A stretch of DNA of 64,000 nucleotides from Paractinoplanes bogorensis (GCF_018829635.1 NZ_JAHKKG010000005.1:372001-436000), one strand, 5' to 3'; numbered from the stretch's first letter, positions 34,547-44,579 are shown. Translations and numbers: made by a program. The notes: a model not told the origin generated them from the letters alone.

Positions 34547-35436
34547 TGCGGCACGGCCGCTGGCGGTTCCTGCTCGGCGCGCTGGTGCCGGCCCTGGTGC
34601 TGCACGTCGTCTTCGTGCTGTCGCCGTACGCGCAGGCGTTCTACCTGTCGCTGACCGACTGGACCGGGGTGGCCGGCCAGGCGTCGTTCGTCGGGGCGGA
34701 CAACTACGTCCGCCTCGGCGGCGACACCCTGTTCCTCGACGCCGTCCGCAACAACCTCGTCCTGCTGGCGGTCTTCCCGCTGGTGACGATCGCGATCGGG
34801 CTGTTCCTGGCGTCGATGCTGCGCCAGTCGTCGTCGCGGCTCGGGGCGGGCTACCGGATCGTCTACTTCTTCCCGCAGCTCCTGTCCCTGGTCGTCGTCG
34901 CGGTGTTGTGGAGCTTCGTCTACAACCCCAACACCGGCTTGCTCAATTCGGGACTGCGGGCGGTCGGCCTCGGTGGACTGGCCCGGTCGTGGCTGGCCGA
35001 GCCGTCGTTCGCACTGCTGTCGGTGGCGGCCGTATTGGTGTGGTCGTCGGTCGGGTTCTATGTGGTGCTGTTCAGTGCGGCCATCGAGGGTATTCCGGCG
35101 GAACTCTTCGAAGCGGCGAAGCTCGACGGGGCCGGGCGGTGGGCGATGTTCTTCCGAGTGACGTTGCCGTTGGTCCGCGAATCGGTGCAGGTCGCCTTCG
35201 TCTATCTGGGAATCGCGGCGCTGGACGCCTTTGCCGTCGTGCAGATCATGACGGTGGGGCCGGGCGGGCCGGACGGTGCCACCGAAGTCATCGGATTGTC
35301 GCTCTACCGGACCGCTTTCTCGTACGGGAAATTCGGCTACGCCTCGGCCATGGGGGTGGCGCTGTTCTTCGCCACACTCACGCTCGCGGTGCTCGCCCTC
35401 CGTTCCGGCCGCCGCGAACGGTTGGAGCTGGCATGA
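34546..35436 (+). CDS. ngcF: N-acetylglucosamine ABC importer permease
   Basis: 296 aa from ATG 34546, TGATG-coupled to ngcE. Six transmembrane helices and the EAA cytoplasmic loop of MalF-type permeases (GIPAELFEAAKLDGAGRWAM, then FFRVTLPLVRESVQ). Forms the channel with NgcG; energised by a MsiK-type ATPase encoded elsewhere. The 3' end leads through a duplicated start region into ngcG. Confidence 0.93.
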   Translation: MRHGRWRFLLGALVPALVLHVVFVLSPYAQAFYLSLTDWTGVAGQASFVGADNYVRLGGDTLFLDAVRNNLVLLAVFPLVTIAIGLFLASMLRQSSSRLGAGYRIVYFFPQLLSLVVVAVLWSFVYNPNTGLLNSGLRAVGLGGLARSWLAEPSFALLSVAAVLVWSSVGFYVVLFSAAIEGIPAELFEAAKLDGAGRWAMFFRVTLPLVRESVQVAFVYLGIAALDAFAVVQIMTVGPGGPDGATEVIGLSLYRTAFSYGKFGYASAMGVALFFATLTLAVLALRSGRRERLELA

Positions 35437-35468
35437 CACTTCTCCGGTCTCTTGGCGGCGCGGCATGA
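35433..35468 (+). other. 11-codon mini-ORF from a duplicated ngcG start region
   Basis: After the ngcF stop (ATGA at 35433) the DNA reads ATG-ACA-CTT-CTC-CGG-TCT, encoding MTLLRSLGGAA and ending in TGA at 35466, where a second ATGA begins the real ngcG with ATG-ACT-CTT-CTT-CGT-TCG (MTLLRS). The two starts are a 32-bp tandem duplication with only synonymous drift in the shared codons. It yields an overlapping chain ngcF - mini-ORF - ngcG that preserves translational coupling. Confidence 0.6.
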
Positions 35469-36346
35469 CTCTTCTTCGTTCGCCGTCCGCGTCCGCCACC
35501 TCAATCCCGTCCGCCCCGCCCGCGCGGACAAACCCCAATCCACTCCCGCACATCGCGATGTTCTGCTGGGCCGTGGTGACCGCGTTGCCGCTGCTCTGGG
35601 CCGTGGTGAGCTCGTTCAAGACCGACGACGAGATCCTCAATACCCCGTGGTCGCTGCCGTCTTCTTTAGAGGTGGACAATTGGGTTCGCGCGTGGACGGC
35701 GGCCAGCATCGGGCGCTATTTCCTGAACAGCCTGATCGTGGTCGGGGGAGCGCTGATCCTCACCATGCTTCTGGGTTCACTGGTGGCGTACGCGCTGGCC
35801 CGTTATGAATTTCGCGGCAACCGGCTGATCTATTACGTGTTCGTCGCCGCCATGTTCTTCCCCGTGTTCCTGGCACTCGTCCCGCTGTTTTTCGTCGTGC
35901 AACAACTGGGCCTGCTCGGCACCTATCCCGGACTGATCCTCGTCTACACGGCGTACGCGGTGCCTTTCACGGTTTTCTTCCTGCATTCGTTCTTCCGCAC
36001 GCTGCCCAGCGAGATCGCCGAGGCCGCCTTCCTCGACGGCTGCTCGCACGGCGCGGTGTTCTTCCGCGTCATGCTGCCGCTGGCCCGGCCGGGCCTGTTC
36101 GCGGTCGGCATCTTCAATTTCCTCGGGCTCTGGAACCAGTATCTGCTCCCGCTGGTTCTCAATCCCGACCCGGACCGGTACGTCCTGGCGCAGGGTCTGG
36201 CCGCCCTGTCGGTCAGCCAGGGGTATCGCAGCGACTGGAGCGGCCTGTTCGCCGGCTTGACGATCGCCATGCTGCCGGTGCTCATCGCCTACGTCGCGTT
36301 CCAACGGCACATCCGAGCCGGAATGACCGCCGGCGCGGTCAAGTAG
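35465..36346 (+). CDS. ngcG: N-acetylglucosamine ABC importer permease
   Basis: 293 aa from ATG 35465. MalG-type permease with six transmembrane helices and the EAA loop (LPSEIAEAAFLDGCSHGAVF, FRVMLPLARPG). The N-terminus is a Ser/Pro/Ala-rich tail. The start is chosen because it overlaps the stop of the 11-codon mini-ORF. With NgcF it completes the chitin-sugar importer. Confidence 0.92.
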   Translation: MTLLRSPSASATSIPSAPPARTNPNPLPHIAMFCWAVVTALPLLWAVVSSFKTDDEILNTPWSLPSSLEVDNWVRAWTAASIGRYFLNSLIVVGGALILTMLLGSLVAYALARYEFRGNRLIYYVFVAAMFFPVFLALVPLFFVVQQLGLLGTYPGLILVYTAYAVPFTVFFLHSFFRTLPSEIAEAAFLDGCSHGAVFFRVMLPLARPGLFAVGIFNFLGLWNQYLLPLVLNPDPDRYVLAQGLAALSVSQGYRSDWSGLFAGLTIAMLPVLIAYVAFQRHIRAGMTAGAVK

Positions 36347-36389
36347 TCCCCTCTTTCCCCGTTCCTCTTCATATCGGAGGAGTCTGTCC

Positions 36390-37604
36390 ATGAAGATCGA
36401 CAAGCGTCGATTCGCTTTACTCGCGGTGCCGATCCTGGTCGCCGCCGGGGTGGTCGCGGTGTCGGCCGCCCCCGCCTCGGCCGCCGACTGCGGCTACCTG
36501 TTCGACGACTTCCACTACAACTCTTCAGCCGACCCGGCGCTGACCGCCAACGGCTGGACCCCGCGCAGCTACCAGGGCGGACCGGGCGTGCCCGGCGCAA
36601 ACTGGTCGCCCAACAACATCACCTTCCCGAGCAGCGGCGGCCAGAAGGTGCTGCAGCTGACCGCCTCCACCGACGGCACCGGGGCCGGCACCAACCACGC
36701 TGAGCTCTACTCGACCCAGAAGCGCTACCTGGAGGGCACGTACGCCAGCCGGGTCCGCTTCACCGACACGCCGGTCAGCGGCAACGACGGCGACCACATC
36801 AACCAGACGTTCTTCACGATCAGCCCGCTCAACGGCGACCTCGACCCGACCTACAGCGAGCTCGACATCAGCGAGTACCTGCCCAACGGCGGCTGGGGCG
36901 AGCAGGGCCCGATCAACTACCAGACCACGTGGTACACCTATCGGAACGAGCCCTGGTACGCCGACAACGTGCACTCCGAACAGCGCAGCAGCCTGGACGG
37001 GTGGCACGACCTGGTGGCGCAGGTGGCCAACGGTCACGTCATCTACTACATCGACGGCGTGCAGGTGGGCGACCACTCGGGCAAGTTCTTCCCGCGCCAG
37101 ACGATGACGATCAACTGGAACCTGTGGTTCATCGACACGGCCACCCACTCCGGCGGCCTGTCGACCTACATCGAACAGGTCGACTGGGTGCTGTTCGCCA
37201 AGAACCAGGTGATGTCGCCGGCCCAGGTCACTTCGGCAACCTCGGGCTACCGCACGGCCGGCCGCACGTTCGTGGACACCGTCGCCTCAACTGGCGGCTG
37301 CACCACCACTCCGCCGACCACTCCGCCCACGACGCCGCCGACCACTCCGCCCACCACGCCGCCGACCACTCCGCCCACCACGCCCCCGACGACCCCGCCC
37401 GGCACGACCTGTGCGAACTCGCCGAACTGGGCGTTCAGCTCGGTCTACCTGGGCGGCAACGTGGTGAAGCACGAGAAGAGCAAGTACGGCGATCCGAACG
37501 GCCCCAAGTCCGGCGAGGGCGTCCACCTGTGGCGGGCCCGCTACTGGACCCAGGGCTCCGAACCGGGTTGGACCGAGCAGTGGCAGGACTTGGGCCGCTG
37601 CTGA
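36390..37604 (+). CDS. secreted GH16-like glycoside hydrolase with C-terminal chitin-binding module
   Basis: 404 aa from ATG 36390 (GGAGGAG upstream). Signal peptide (MKIDKRRFALLAVPILVAAG), GH16-type jelly-roll catalytic domain (about 35-300) with the ExDxxE triad SELDISEYLP near residue 157, a PPTT repeat linker (about 308-338) and a C-terminal CBM5/12-type chitin-binding module (NWAFSSVYLGGNVVKHEKSK, ending YWTQGSEPGWTEQWQDLGRC). It lies 43 bp after ngcG, so it is probably co-regulated. GH16 usually acts on beta-1,3-glucans or galactans; the chitin module hints at a mixed chitin/glucan wall target such as fungal walls. Confidence 0.87.
   Translation: MKIDKRRFALLAVPILVAAGVVAVSAAPASAADCGYLFDDFHYNSSADPALTANGWTPRSYQGGPGVPGANWSPNNITFPSSGGQKVLQLTASTDGTGAGTNHAELYSTQKRYLEGTYASRVRFTDTPVSGNDGDHINQTFFTISPLNGDLDPTYSELDISEYLPNGGWGEQGPINYQTTWYTYRNEPWYADNVHSEQRSSLDGWHDLVAQVANGHVIYYIDGVQVGDHSGKFFPRQTMTINWNLWFIDTATHSGGLSTYIEQVDWVLFAKNQVMSPAQVTSATSGYRTAGRTFVDTVASTGGCTTTPPTTPPTTPPTTPPTTPPTTPPTTPPTTPPGTTCANSPNWAFSSVYLGGNVVKHEKSKYGDPNGPKSGEGVHLWRARYWTQGSEPGWTEQWQDLGRC
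37313..37400 (+). repeat. in-frame PTTP linker minisatellite
   Basis: About seven units of a 12-bp (PPTT) motif, with alternating ACT/ACG codons, encode the flexible linker between catalytic and chitin-binding domains. Alternating 24-bp double units suggest recent duplication. Confidence 0.75.
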
Positions 37605-37638
37605 CCCCAGCCCGCGGGTTCAACCCCCATCGTGTTGA

Positions 37639-37968
37639 GTGAGCACTCACATACGCCGGCTCGGGCCGTGGGGAGTGAGTACTCGCAAACGCCGGCTCGG
37701 CCGTGGGGAGTGAGTACTCACATACCCTCGGCTCGGCCGTGTTGAGTGAGCACTCACATACGCCGGCTCGGCCGTGGGGAGTGAGTACTCACATACCCTC
37801 GGCTCGGCCGTGGGGAGTGAGTACTCACATACCCTCGGCTCGGCCGTGGGGAGTGAGTACTCACAAACCTCGGCTCGGCCGTGGGGAGTGAGTACTCACA
37901 AACCTCGGCTCGGCCGTGGGGAGTGAGTACTCACAAACGTTGGCCGGTCGTAGAGAGTGAGCACTCAC
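37639..37968. repeat. ten-copy array of the palindrome GTGAGTACTCAC
   Basis: Ten copies lie at 37639, 37675, 37710, 37746, 37781, 37817, 37853, 37888, 37923 and 37957, period 34-36 bp. Seven are perfect GTGAGTACTCAC or carry a single change; GTGAGCACTCAC occurs at 37639, 37746 and 37957 and ACTCGC at 37675. The filler (ATACCCTCGGCTCGGCCGTG and variants) is also conserved. The array fills the gap between the GH16 stop and a hairpin at 37993. It contains no convincing gene. Similar half-sites are known in TetR-family operators, which makes a multi-site protein-binding array plausible. Confidence 0.9.
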
Positions 37969-37992
37969 TAACCGGTGGGGGCGGTTAACCTG

Positions 37993-38025
37993 GAGGAAGC
38001 GGGGTGTTGTCCGCCCCGCTTCCTC
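37993..38025. terminator. strong hairpin after the palindrome array
   Basis: GAGGAAGCGGGG pairs perfectly with CCCCGCTTCCTC, 12 bp with a 9-nt loop. Located between the GH16/array region and the glycine riboswitch, it most likely ends the upstream transcript. No U-tract. Confidence 0.6.
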
Positions 38026-38084
38026 ACAAGCTGTTGACCCGTTCCCGGCGGCGTCGATAGCTTGCGGAGACAACTGCAGACGCC

Positions 38085-38280
38085 TTGGCCACGTCGGGAG
38101 AGTCCCCTTCGAGATGGGGGCGCCGAAGGAGCAACTTCTCCCTCAGAATCTCTCAGGCACCCAGACCGCCGTGGCCGGCAACTCTGGAAAGCCGGGCTGC
38201 CCCTGAGCCCGCGCCCACGGTGCAAACCGCCCATCCGTGGCGGTGAAGCTCTCAGGCCCCCATGACAGAGCGAGGGAGAG
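38085..38280 (+). promoter_or_regulatory. tandem glycine riboswitch upstream of sdaA
   Basis: First aptamer 38085-38178: P1 GGCCACG pairs with CGTGGCC, enclosing GGGAGAG, the core GCGCCGAAGGAGCAA and AATCTCTCAGGCA. Second aptamer to about 38280: CTCTGGAAAG, the degenerate core GCGCCCACGGTGCAAACC, then GAAGCTCTCAGGC and GACAGAGCGAGGGAGAG. This is the paired gcvT-type arrangement. The region 38281-38392 is the expression platform before the sdaA start. Glycine binding would switch on serine breakdown, removing serine made from excess glycine. Confidence 0.9.
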
Positions 38281-38392
38281 CGTCCCGGCCCGTCGGCCGG
38301 TTCGTTCGCTTCACCCCGACGCCCCCGCGTGCTGCCTGCCGCCTGTGCTGGCAGCTCGCACCTCGCCGCTCGTCATGAAGGAGGCCGCTCTG

Positions 38393-39925
<1,533 letters not shown>

Positions 39926-39993
39926 CCGAAAGTTCGTGACTCGCACATCACAACGGGTGGCCAGGGGTTGATCCCGTTTGCCAGGATCACCGA

Positions 39994-41160
39994 GTGCCTC
40001 GTACCCGGTCTGAGCTGCGGCCGCCCCCGCGCGAACCCGGCGTGCCCGGCACCGCTCGGCGCCGCCGCTTCTTCCCCGCGATCCCGGCCCAGCGAAAGCC
40101 CACGACCCCGGCCCAGCAGAAGACCCCGACCCGGCGACAGCTGTGGTGGTCGCGGCTCCGGTTGCCGCTGCTCGTCGTCGTGGGTCTCGGCCTGGCCGCG
40201 TACGGGCTGCAGGGCCGCTTCCCCGACCCGCGCGAGTTCCTGCGCGCGCTGACCGGCGCCGACTACTGGTGGGTGACCGCCGCGCTGGCGCTGCAGTTCG
40301 TGTCTCTGGCCGCGTTCGCCTGGCAGCAGCGGCAGATTCTGCGAGCTTTCGGCGTACGCGTCGGCCTCCGTTACGCCTTCGCGGTGACCCTGGCCCGCAC
40401 CGCGGTGTCGATCTCGATGCCGGTCGGGTCCGCCGTGTCGGCCGGATACGCCGTCCGGCAGTACCTGCGCGCCGGCGCCTCGAAGGAGATCGCCGCCGCC
40501 CAGATGATCGTCTCGGGGCTGGCCTCGATCGGCGGCCTGGCCCTGCTCTACGTGGTCGGGGGCGCGGCCGTGCTGACCCGCGACCCGCACCTGCTGGCCG
40601 GCCCGCAGCCGCTGATCGTGGTGGGCGTCCTGGCCGTCCTGACCGGTGTCGCGGTGGTCGGCGGGCGCCGCCTGATGCGCCGTCCGGCCGGTCCGGCGCG
40701 TCCGGTCGGCGGCAACCGGGTGGCCGCGTTCGTCCGCCGGGTCCTCACCTCGGCCCGGGAGGCCTGGCAGGCCGGCGCCTCGCTACGGGCCCGTGAGTGG
40801 ATCACCGGCACGCTCTACTACGCCGTCAACTGGCTCACCGACCTGCTGTGCCTGGTCGCCACCTGCCACGCCGTGGGCCTGCCGGTCGGACTGACCACCC
40901 TGGCCGGCATCTATCTGGGCGTACAGATCGTCCGGCAGATCCCGCTCACCCCGGGCGGCGTCGGCGTGATCGACACCGCCCTGGTCGCGGGCCTGACCGC
41001 CGCCGGGGCAACCGCCGTGACGGCCGCCGCCGCCGTGGTCATCTACCGCGTCATCTCCTGCTGGCTGCTCCTGCCGGCCGGCGGCATCGCCGCCCTCTGG
41101 CTGCGCCGCGACCAGCCCCCGGTGCGGCCTGGTCCGGGGCGGCACGAGCCCGCCTCGTAG
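39994..41160 (+). CDS. YbhN/UPF0104-type integral membrane protein (lysylphosphatidylglycerol synthase TM region)
   Basis: 388 aa from GTG 39994. A basic, disordered N-terminus (about 1-48), then about eight transmembrane helices with the UPF0104 pattern (ARTAVSISMPVGSAVSAGYA, GVQIVRQIPLTPGGVGVIDT). The family is related to the flippase part of MprF and to lipid-linked transport proteins, but the cytosolic transferase part is absent, so lysyl transfer is not expected. Likely a lipid or glycolipid translocation role, by family only. Confidence 0.87.
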   Translation: MPRTRSELRPPPREPGVPGTARRRRFFPAIPAQRKPTTPAQQKTPTRRQLWWSRLRLPLLVVVGLGLAAYGLQGRFPDPREFLRALTGADYWWVTAALALQFVSLAAFAWQQRQILRAFGVRVGLRYAFAVTLARTAVSISMPVGSAVSAGYAVRQYLRAGASKEIAAAQMIVSGLASIGGLALLYVVGGAAVLTRDPHLLAGPQPLIVVGVLAVLTGVAVVGGRRLMRRPAGPARPVGGNRVAAFVRRVLTSAREAWQAGASLRAREWITGTLYYAVNWLTDLLCLVATCHAVGLPVGLTTLAGIYLGVQIVRQIPLTPGGVGVIDTALVAGLTAAGATAVTAAAAVVIYRVISCWLLLPAGGIAALWLRRDQPPVRPGPGRHEPAS

Positions 41161-41179
41161 CGGCGACGATGATGTCCCG

Positions 41180-41491
41180 ATGAAGTTCGTCTACGGGCTG
41201 CTCGCCCTCGTCGGCCTGGTCGGCACCTGGTATTTCAACCTCAGCTACACCGGCGGGGCGTACGTCAGCGACTGGTTCGCCAACGACGCGAGCTCGTCGG
41301 CCGCGGTCGACATCCTGGTGGTGTTCGTCGTCTGCACGTTCTTCTACTTCCGCGAGTCGCACCGGCTCGGCTGGCGCTGGTGGGTCCCGGTGGTCTTCAC
41401 CGTCGGGTCCCTGGCCATCGCGGTCGCCTTCGCGTTCCCGCTTTTCCTGGCGGTGCGCGAGCACGTCCGGTCGAAGCGGGCGGCGATCTAA
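41180..41491 (+). CDS. DUF2834 small membrane protein
   Basis: 103 aa from ATG 41180. Three transmembrane helices (FVYGLLALVGLVGTWYFNL, VDILVVFVVCTFFYF, WVPVVFTVGSLAIAVAFAF) and the DUF2834 pattern. No function known. The stop overlaps the convergent TPR gene's stop (41488-41491). Confidence 0.85.
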   Translation: MKFVYGLLALVGLVGTWYFNLSYTGGAYVSDWFANDASSSAAVDILVVFVVCTFFYFRESHRLGWRWWVPVVFTVGSLAIAVAFAFPLFLAVREHVRSKRAAI

Positions 41492-42339
41492 GGCTTACGA
41501 CGGCGGTGGGCGGCCCGCGAGGCGTCCGGGCGGGGCATCCCACCCATGCGCAGCAGGACGCCCCGGCGGGTCTCGGCGGCCACCCGGGTCTGCGGGTGAC
41601 TGTTGCCGAGCGAGCCGACCAGCCGCTCGACCGTGTCGTCGAGCAGCTTGCGGGCCGGCAGCAGCGCGCCCGCGGCGATCAGTGAGCGGGCCAATTCGTG
41701 GGCGCCGCGCAGGGTGTCCGGGTGGTCGGGGCCGAGCGTCTCGCGCCACCCCGAGTGCAGTTCGGCGGCGATCGTCCGGGCCGGGCGCGCCTTCCCGCGG
41801 TGGAGCAGGCTGACCACCAGCCGGCAGGCGGCGGCCCGGAGCGCGGGGTCGGTGCTGTGGGCGGCGTCCGAGGCGATCAGATGCGGGGCCAGGGCGGCCC
41901 AGCGCGGCCAGCTGACCGGCTCGTCGACCACGTCGGGCACGGCCGCGGCGACGAGCATTCCCGCGTACGCCCGGCACACCCCGGCCGCCTCGTCGCCGAG
42001 ATCGCGCCGCACGGCTTCCCGCACCGGCTCGGACGTCCGCAGCCCGTGCCCGCCGCGCTCGACCAGACGTGGTTCGACCAGCGCCGCGACCACGCTGTTG
42101 AACTGCAGCGGCGCGATCCCGCCGAGCGGTTCGGGCAGCCGGCCGAGCGACCGGGTGAACACGTCGACCGGCACCGGGGCCGCGTGCAGCACCGAGCACA
42201 GGCACAGCAGTTGCGCCGCGGCCGGATTGTGCTCGCCGAGCACCTCGATCGCCGCGCCGATGTCGCCGGACACGGGTTCGGCGTCGCGCTGCCGGGGGAC
42301 GGCGGTTCGGGTGGCCGGATCGGACTGGGGCGCCTTCAT
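41488..42339 (-). CDS. TPR-containing protein resembling the C-terminal part of NB-ARC regulators
   Basis: 283 aa from ATG 42339 with GAGGAGG ahead. An N-terminal winged-helix-like stretch (AAQLLCLCSVLHAAPVPVDV) and a kinesin-light-chain type TPR (ETLGPDHPDTLRGAHELARS, LGNSHPQTRVAAETRRGVLL). This matches the C-terminal arm of actinobacterial STAND proteins, but no P-loop or NB-ARC domain is present. It may be a free-standing effector arm or a remnant of a larger gene. The C-terminus is Arg-rich. Confidence 0.72.
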   Translation of the reverse strand: MKAPQSDPATRTAVPRQRDAEPVSGDIGAAIEVLGEHNPAAAQLLCLCSVLHAAPVPVDVFTRSLGRLPEPLGGIAPLQFNSVVAALVEPRLVERGGHGLRTSEPVREAVRRDLGDEAAGVCRAYAGMLVAAAVPDVVDEPVSWPRWAALAPHLIASDAAHSTDPALRAAACRLVVSLLHRGKARPARTIAAELHSGWRETLGPDHPDTLRGAHELARSLIAAGALLPARKLLDDTVERLVGSLGNSHPQTRVAAETRRGVLLRMGGMPRPDASRAAHRRRKP

Positions 42340-42662
42340 GACGGCGACCTCCTCGGGCGCGACGGGCGTACGCAAGCGTTATAGCCCGCCCGAGGCCGCC
42401 GAGCTGCCCCCGCCCGTACGGGAAAATCGGGGTAAAGCCGGGCCTGCGCAGGTGAGAAGCCGGGACGCCGGCGAGCACAAAGGAGCGTCTTCCCCCGTAC
42501 GGGTGAAGGGTCGTTCCGCCGGATCGAGGCCGCAGGCGCGGCGCCGGGAACGTGCAACTGCCCGACGCGCGGCCGGGGACCGACGGCGCTGCGGGCGCGG
42601 ATCGTGCTGTTGTAGGGGACCGCCGCGCCGGGCGTGTGAACCGGCGCGGCGGTACCTGACTG
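42340..42662. other. 323-bp region between divergent TPR gene and metalloprotease, mostly empty
   Basis: No protein-like ORF. CCCGTACGGG-type palindromes occur at about 42412 and 42495, and the metalloprotease terminator hairpin lies at 42619-42653. The TPR gene promoter must also be here. Confidence 0.5.
42619..42653 (-). terminator. hairpin downstream of the metalloprotease gene
   Basis: ACCGCCGCGCCGG pairs perfectly with CCGGCGCGGCGGT around a 9-nt loop, ten bases past the minus-strand stop at 42663. Position and strength suggest an intrinsic terminator without U-tract. Confidence 0.7.
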
Positions 42663-44579
42663 TTACGGCTGGGCGCGGGGGCCCTGCGGGTCGAGCGTGT
42701 CGATGAACTCGTGCGGGCTCTTCACGTCGGGCTTCGCCCGCTCGGACTTGGCCTCGGCGGCCATGGTCCGGGCGGCCGAGGACGGGTCGACGCCCGACTT
42801 CTTGGCGGCCGAGTAGACCTTGTAGTAGGCGGTCTCGGACAGGGCGTACGCGGCCCGGTAGTCGTGCTTGGCGAAGGCGAGCTTGGCCAGGCCGAGCAGC
42901 GCGTCGGCGGCGGCCAGGTCACCGCGGGCCTTGCCGGCCGGGATGGTGGCGGCCAGCCGGTTCGCGCCCTCCCAGTAGGCGGCGGTCAGGAACCGGTCGC
43001 TGTTGTCCCGGTCGAACTGCGAGAAGTCCCAGTTGACGTCGATGTAGCTCATCATCGAGTTGTTCTCGTCGCCGGCCCAGGCGTAGAAGAACTCGCCGCT
43101 CGGGCCGTAGCCGACCCCGGTCTCGCTGTCGTAGCCGTCGTGCGGGTGCGACATGCCCAGGTGGTGGCCGACCTCGTGGATCGTCGTGGTGGTCAGGCCG
43201 TAGCCGCTCTCGACGATGCTCTGCGACAGGAAGTTGAACACGTACGACTGGGTGCCGGTCTCCCAGTCGTCGTCGGCGAAGCCGAGCAGCGGCGGGTCGA
43301 CGTCGGGCGGCAGCACGTAGTTGAAGACGGGCAGCTCGTAGTCGACCTTGTTGCCGTCGTCCTTGGTCCGGGCCAGGTTCTCCTTGTTGTAGAGGAAGAG
43401 GTTGGCGTCGGCGGGCAGGCCGCTCTCCGGGTAGCAGGCCTCACCGGTGACGGCGAAACCGTCGTAGCAGGCCCGGTTCTTGGCGTCGAAATTGAAGTCC
43501 TGGTTGTCGTAGTCGACCCGGTTGCGCCAGCGCAGCTCGGACAGCTCCTTCACGACCAGGTCGGGCTTGGTGTACTGGGCCGACGCGTCGACACCGGGCC
43601 AGCCCTCGTACGTGTTGCTGTCGATGTTGATCGATCGCGGTGGCTCGGCCGTCGGCAGCTCGACCGGGTACAGCGGCGACGTCGTCATCAGCAGGTTCAT
43701 CGCGACGTAGCGGGTCAGCTTGCCCAGGTCGCCGGCCAGTGCGGCCGGGGAGCGGAAGCCGTTGGCCGCGTACTCCCAGATCGGCGGCATCCGGTAGTCG
43801 GCCTCGCCGTCCCCGTCGACGTCGGCGTTGGTCACGTCGTAGTTCGCGGTCCACGACTCGGGGCCGGCCGACAGGTCGTGGAACCACACGCGGCGGGTGG
43901 CGCCGAGACCGGTCTCCTCGTCGTCGGCGGTGGTGCCGCCCCACGCGATCATCTTGCGGCTGTCGCGGTTGGCGCCGAAGTCGTAGCCGGTGTCCGGGTC
44001 GGGCTCGCCGGTCTTGCTGTAGACGTGGAACTTGAAGTCGGACCGGCCGTACCAGTTGATGAAGAACACGGTGTTGCGCCGCGTGTCCACACCGGACGGC
44101 GGATTGAAGGCCAGCCACTTCTCGACGCTCGGCGCGTCGATCAGGTTGTTCTCGGTGATCGTCCGGGTCTTGCCGGCCTGCGCGTTGTAAGCCGTCTGGT
44201 ACTGCGTCAGCGGCGCCGGCTTGGCCAGCTTGCCGAGCTGCTTGAAGAACTTGTTCTCGTACGCGGTATCGGCGTACTTGAGGCGGTAGTCGTACTTGTA
44301 GGTGATGCCGAGCTTCTCGGTCACGCCGTAGGAGAGGCGGGAGCGTACGACGGGCTCGTACTTCTTGGCCAGCTCACCCTTGAAGGCGGCGGCACCGGCC
44401 TGGGCCGGCTCGTAGCCGACGAAGACCACGTTGACCGGCACGGTCTCGGTGAGCTTCGGTTGCCCGCCGGGCGTGAGGAACTGATAGCGGTAGCTTGGCG
44501 CCGCCGCGCCGGCCGGGGTCGCGGACGCCCCGACCAGGGCGGCGACCAGCAGTGCGATGAACGCGCCTCTCCGTTTCAT
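42663..44579 (-). CDS. secreted zinc metalloprotease, metzincin type
   Basis: 638 aa from ATG 44579 (a GTG six bases upstream is possible). Signal peptide (MKRRGAFIALLVAALVGASA). The zinc site is TTIHEVGHHLGMSHPH near residue 475, the extended HExxHxxGxxH of metzincins, and a methionine turn (NSMMSYIDV) follows. No other domain recognised; the N-terminal 300 residues are rich in Asp/Tyr and may be a propeptide and calcium-binding region (DADVDGDGEADYRMPP-type). It is exported and may act on extracellular protein. The C-terminal 120 residues are Ala/Lys-rich helices. Confidence 0.87.
   Translation of the reverse strand: MKRRGAFIALLVAALVGASATPAGAAAPSYRYQFLTPGGQPKLTETVPVNVVFVGYEPAQAGAAAFKGELAKKYEPVVRSRLSYGVTEKLGITYKYDYRLKYADTAYENKFFKQLGKLAKPAPLTQYQTAYNAQAGKTRTITENNLIDAPSVEKWLAFNPPSGVDTRRNTVFFINWYGRSDFKFHVYSKTGEPDPDTGYDFGANRDSRKMIAWGGTTADDEETGLGATRRVWFHDLSAGPESWTANYDVTNADVDGDGEADYRMPPIWEYAANGFRSPAALAGDLGKLTRYVAMNLLMTTSPLYPVELPTAEPPRSINIDSNTYEGWPGVDASAQYTKPDLVVKELSELRWRNRVDYDNQDFNFDAKNRACYDGFAVTGEACYPESGLPADANLFLYNKENLARTKDDGNKVDYELPVFNYVLPPDVDPPLLGFADDDWETGTQSYVFNFLSQSIVESGYGLTTTTIHEVGHHLGMSHPHDGYDSETGVGYGPSGEFFYAWAGDENNSMMSYIDVNWDFSQFDRDNSDRFLTAAYWEGANRLAATIPAGKARGDLAAADALLGLAKLAFAKHDYRAAYALSETAYYKVYSAAKKSGVDPSSAARTMAAEAKSERAKPDVKSPHEFIDTLDPQGPRAQP

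Noticed and set aside
37703..37891. 62-residue protein from the palindrome array
   Set aside because: The peptide merely reads the repeat and its filler, with no other signs of coding.
37639..37968. CRISPR array
   Set aside because: The period of 34-36 bp looks CRISPR-like, but the sequence between palindromes is nearly constant, there are no unique spacers, and no cas gene is nearby.
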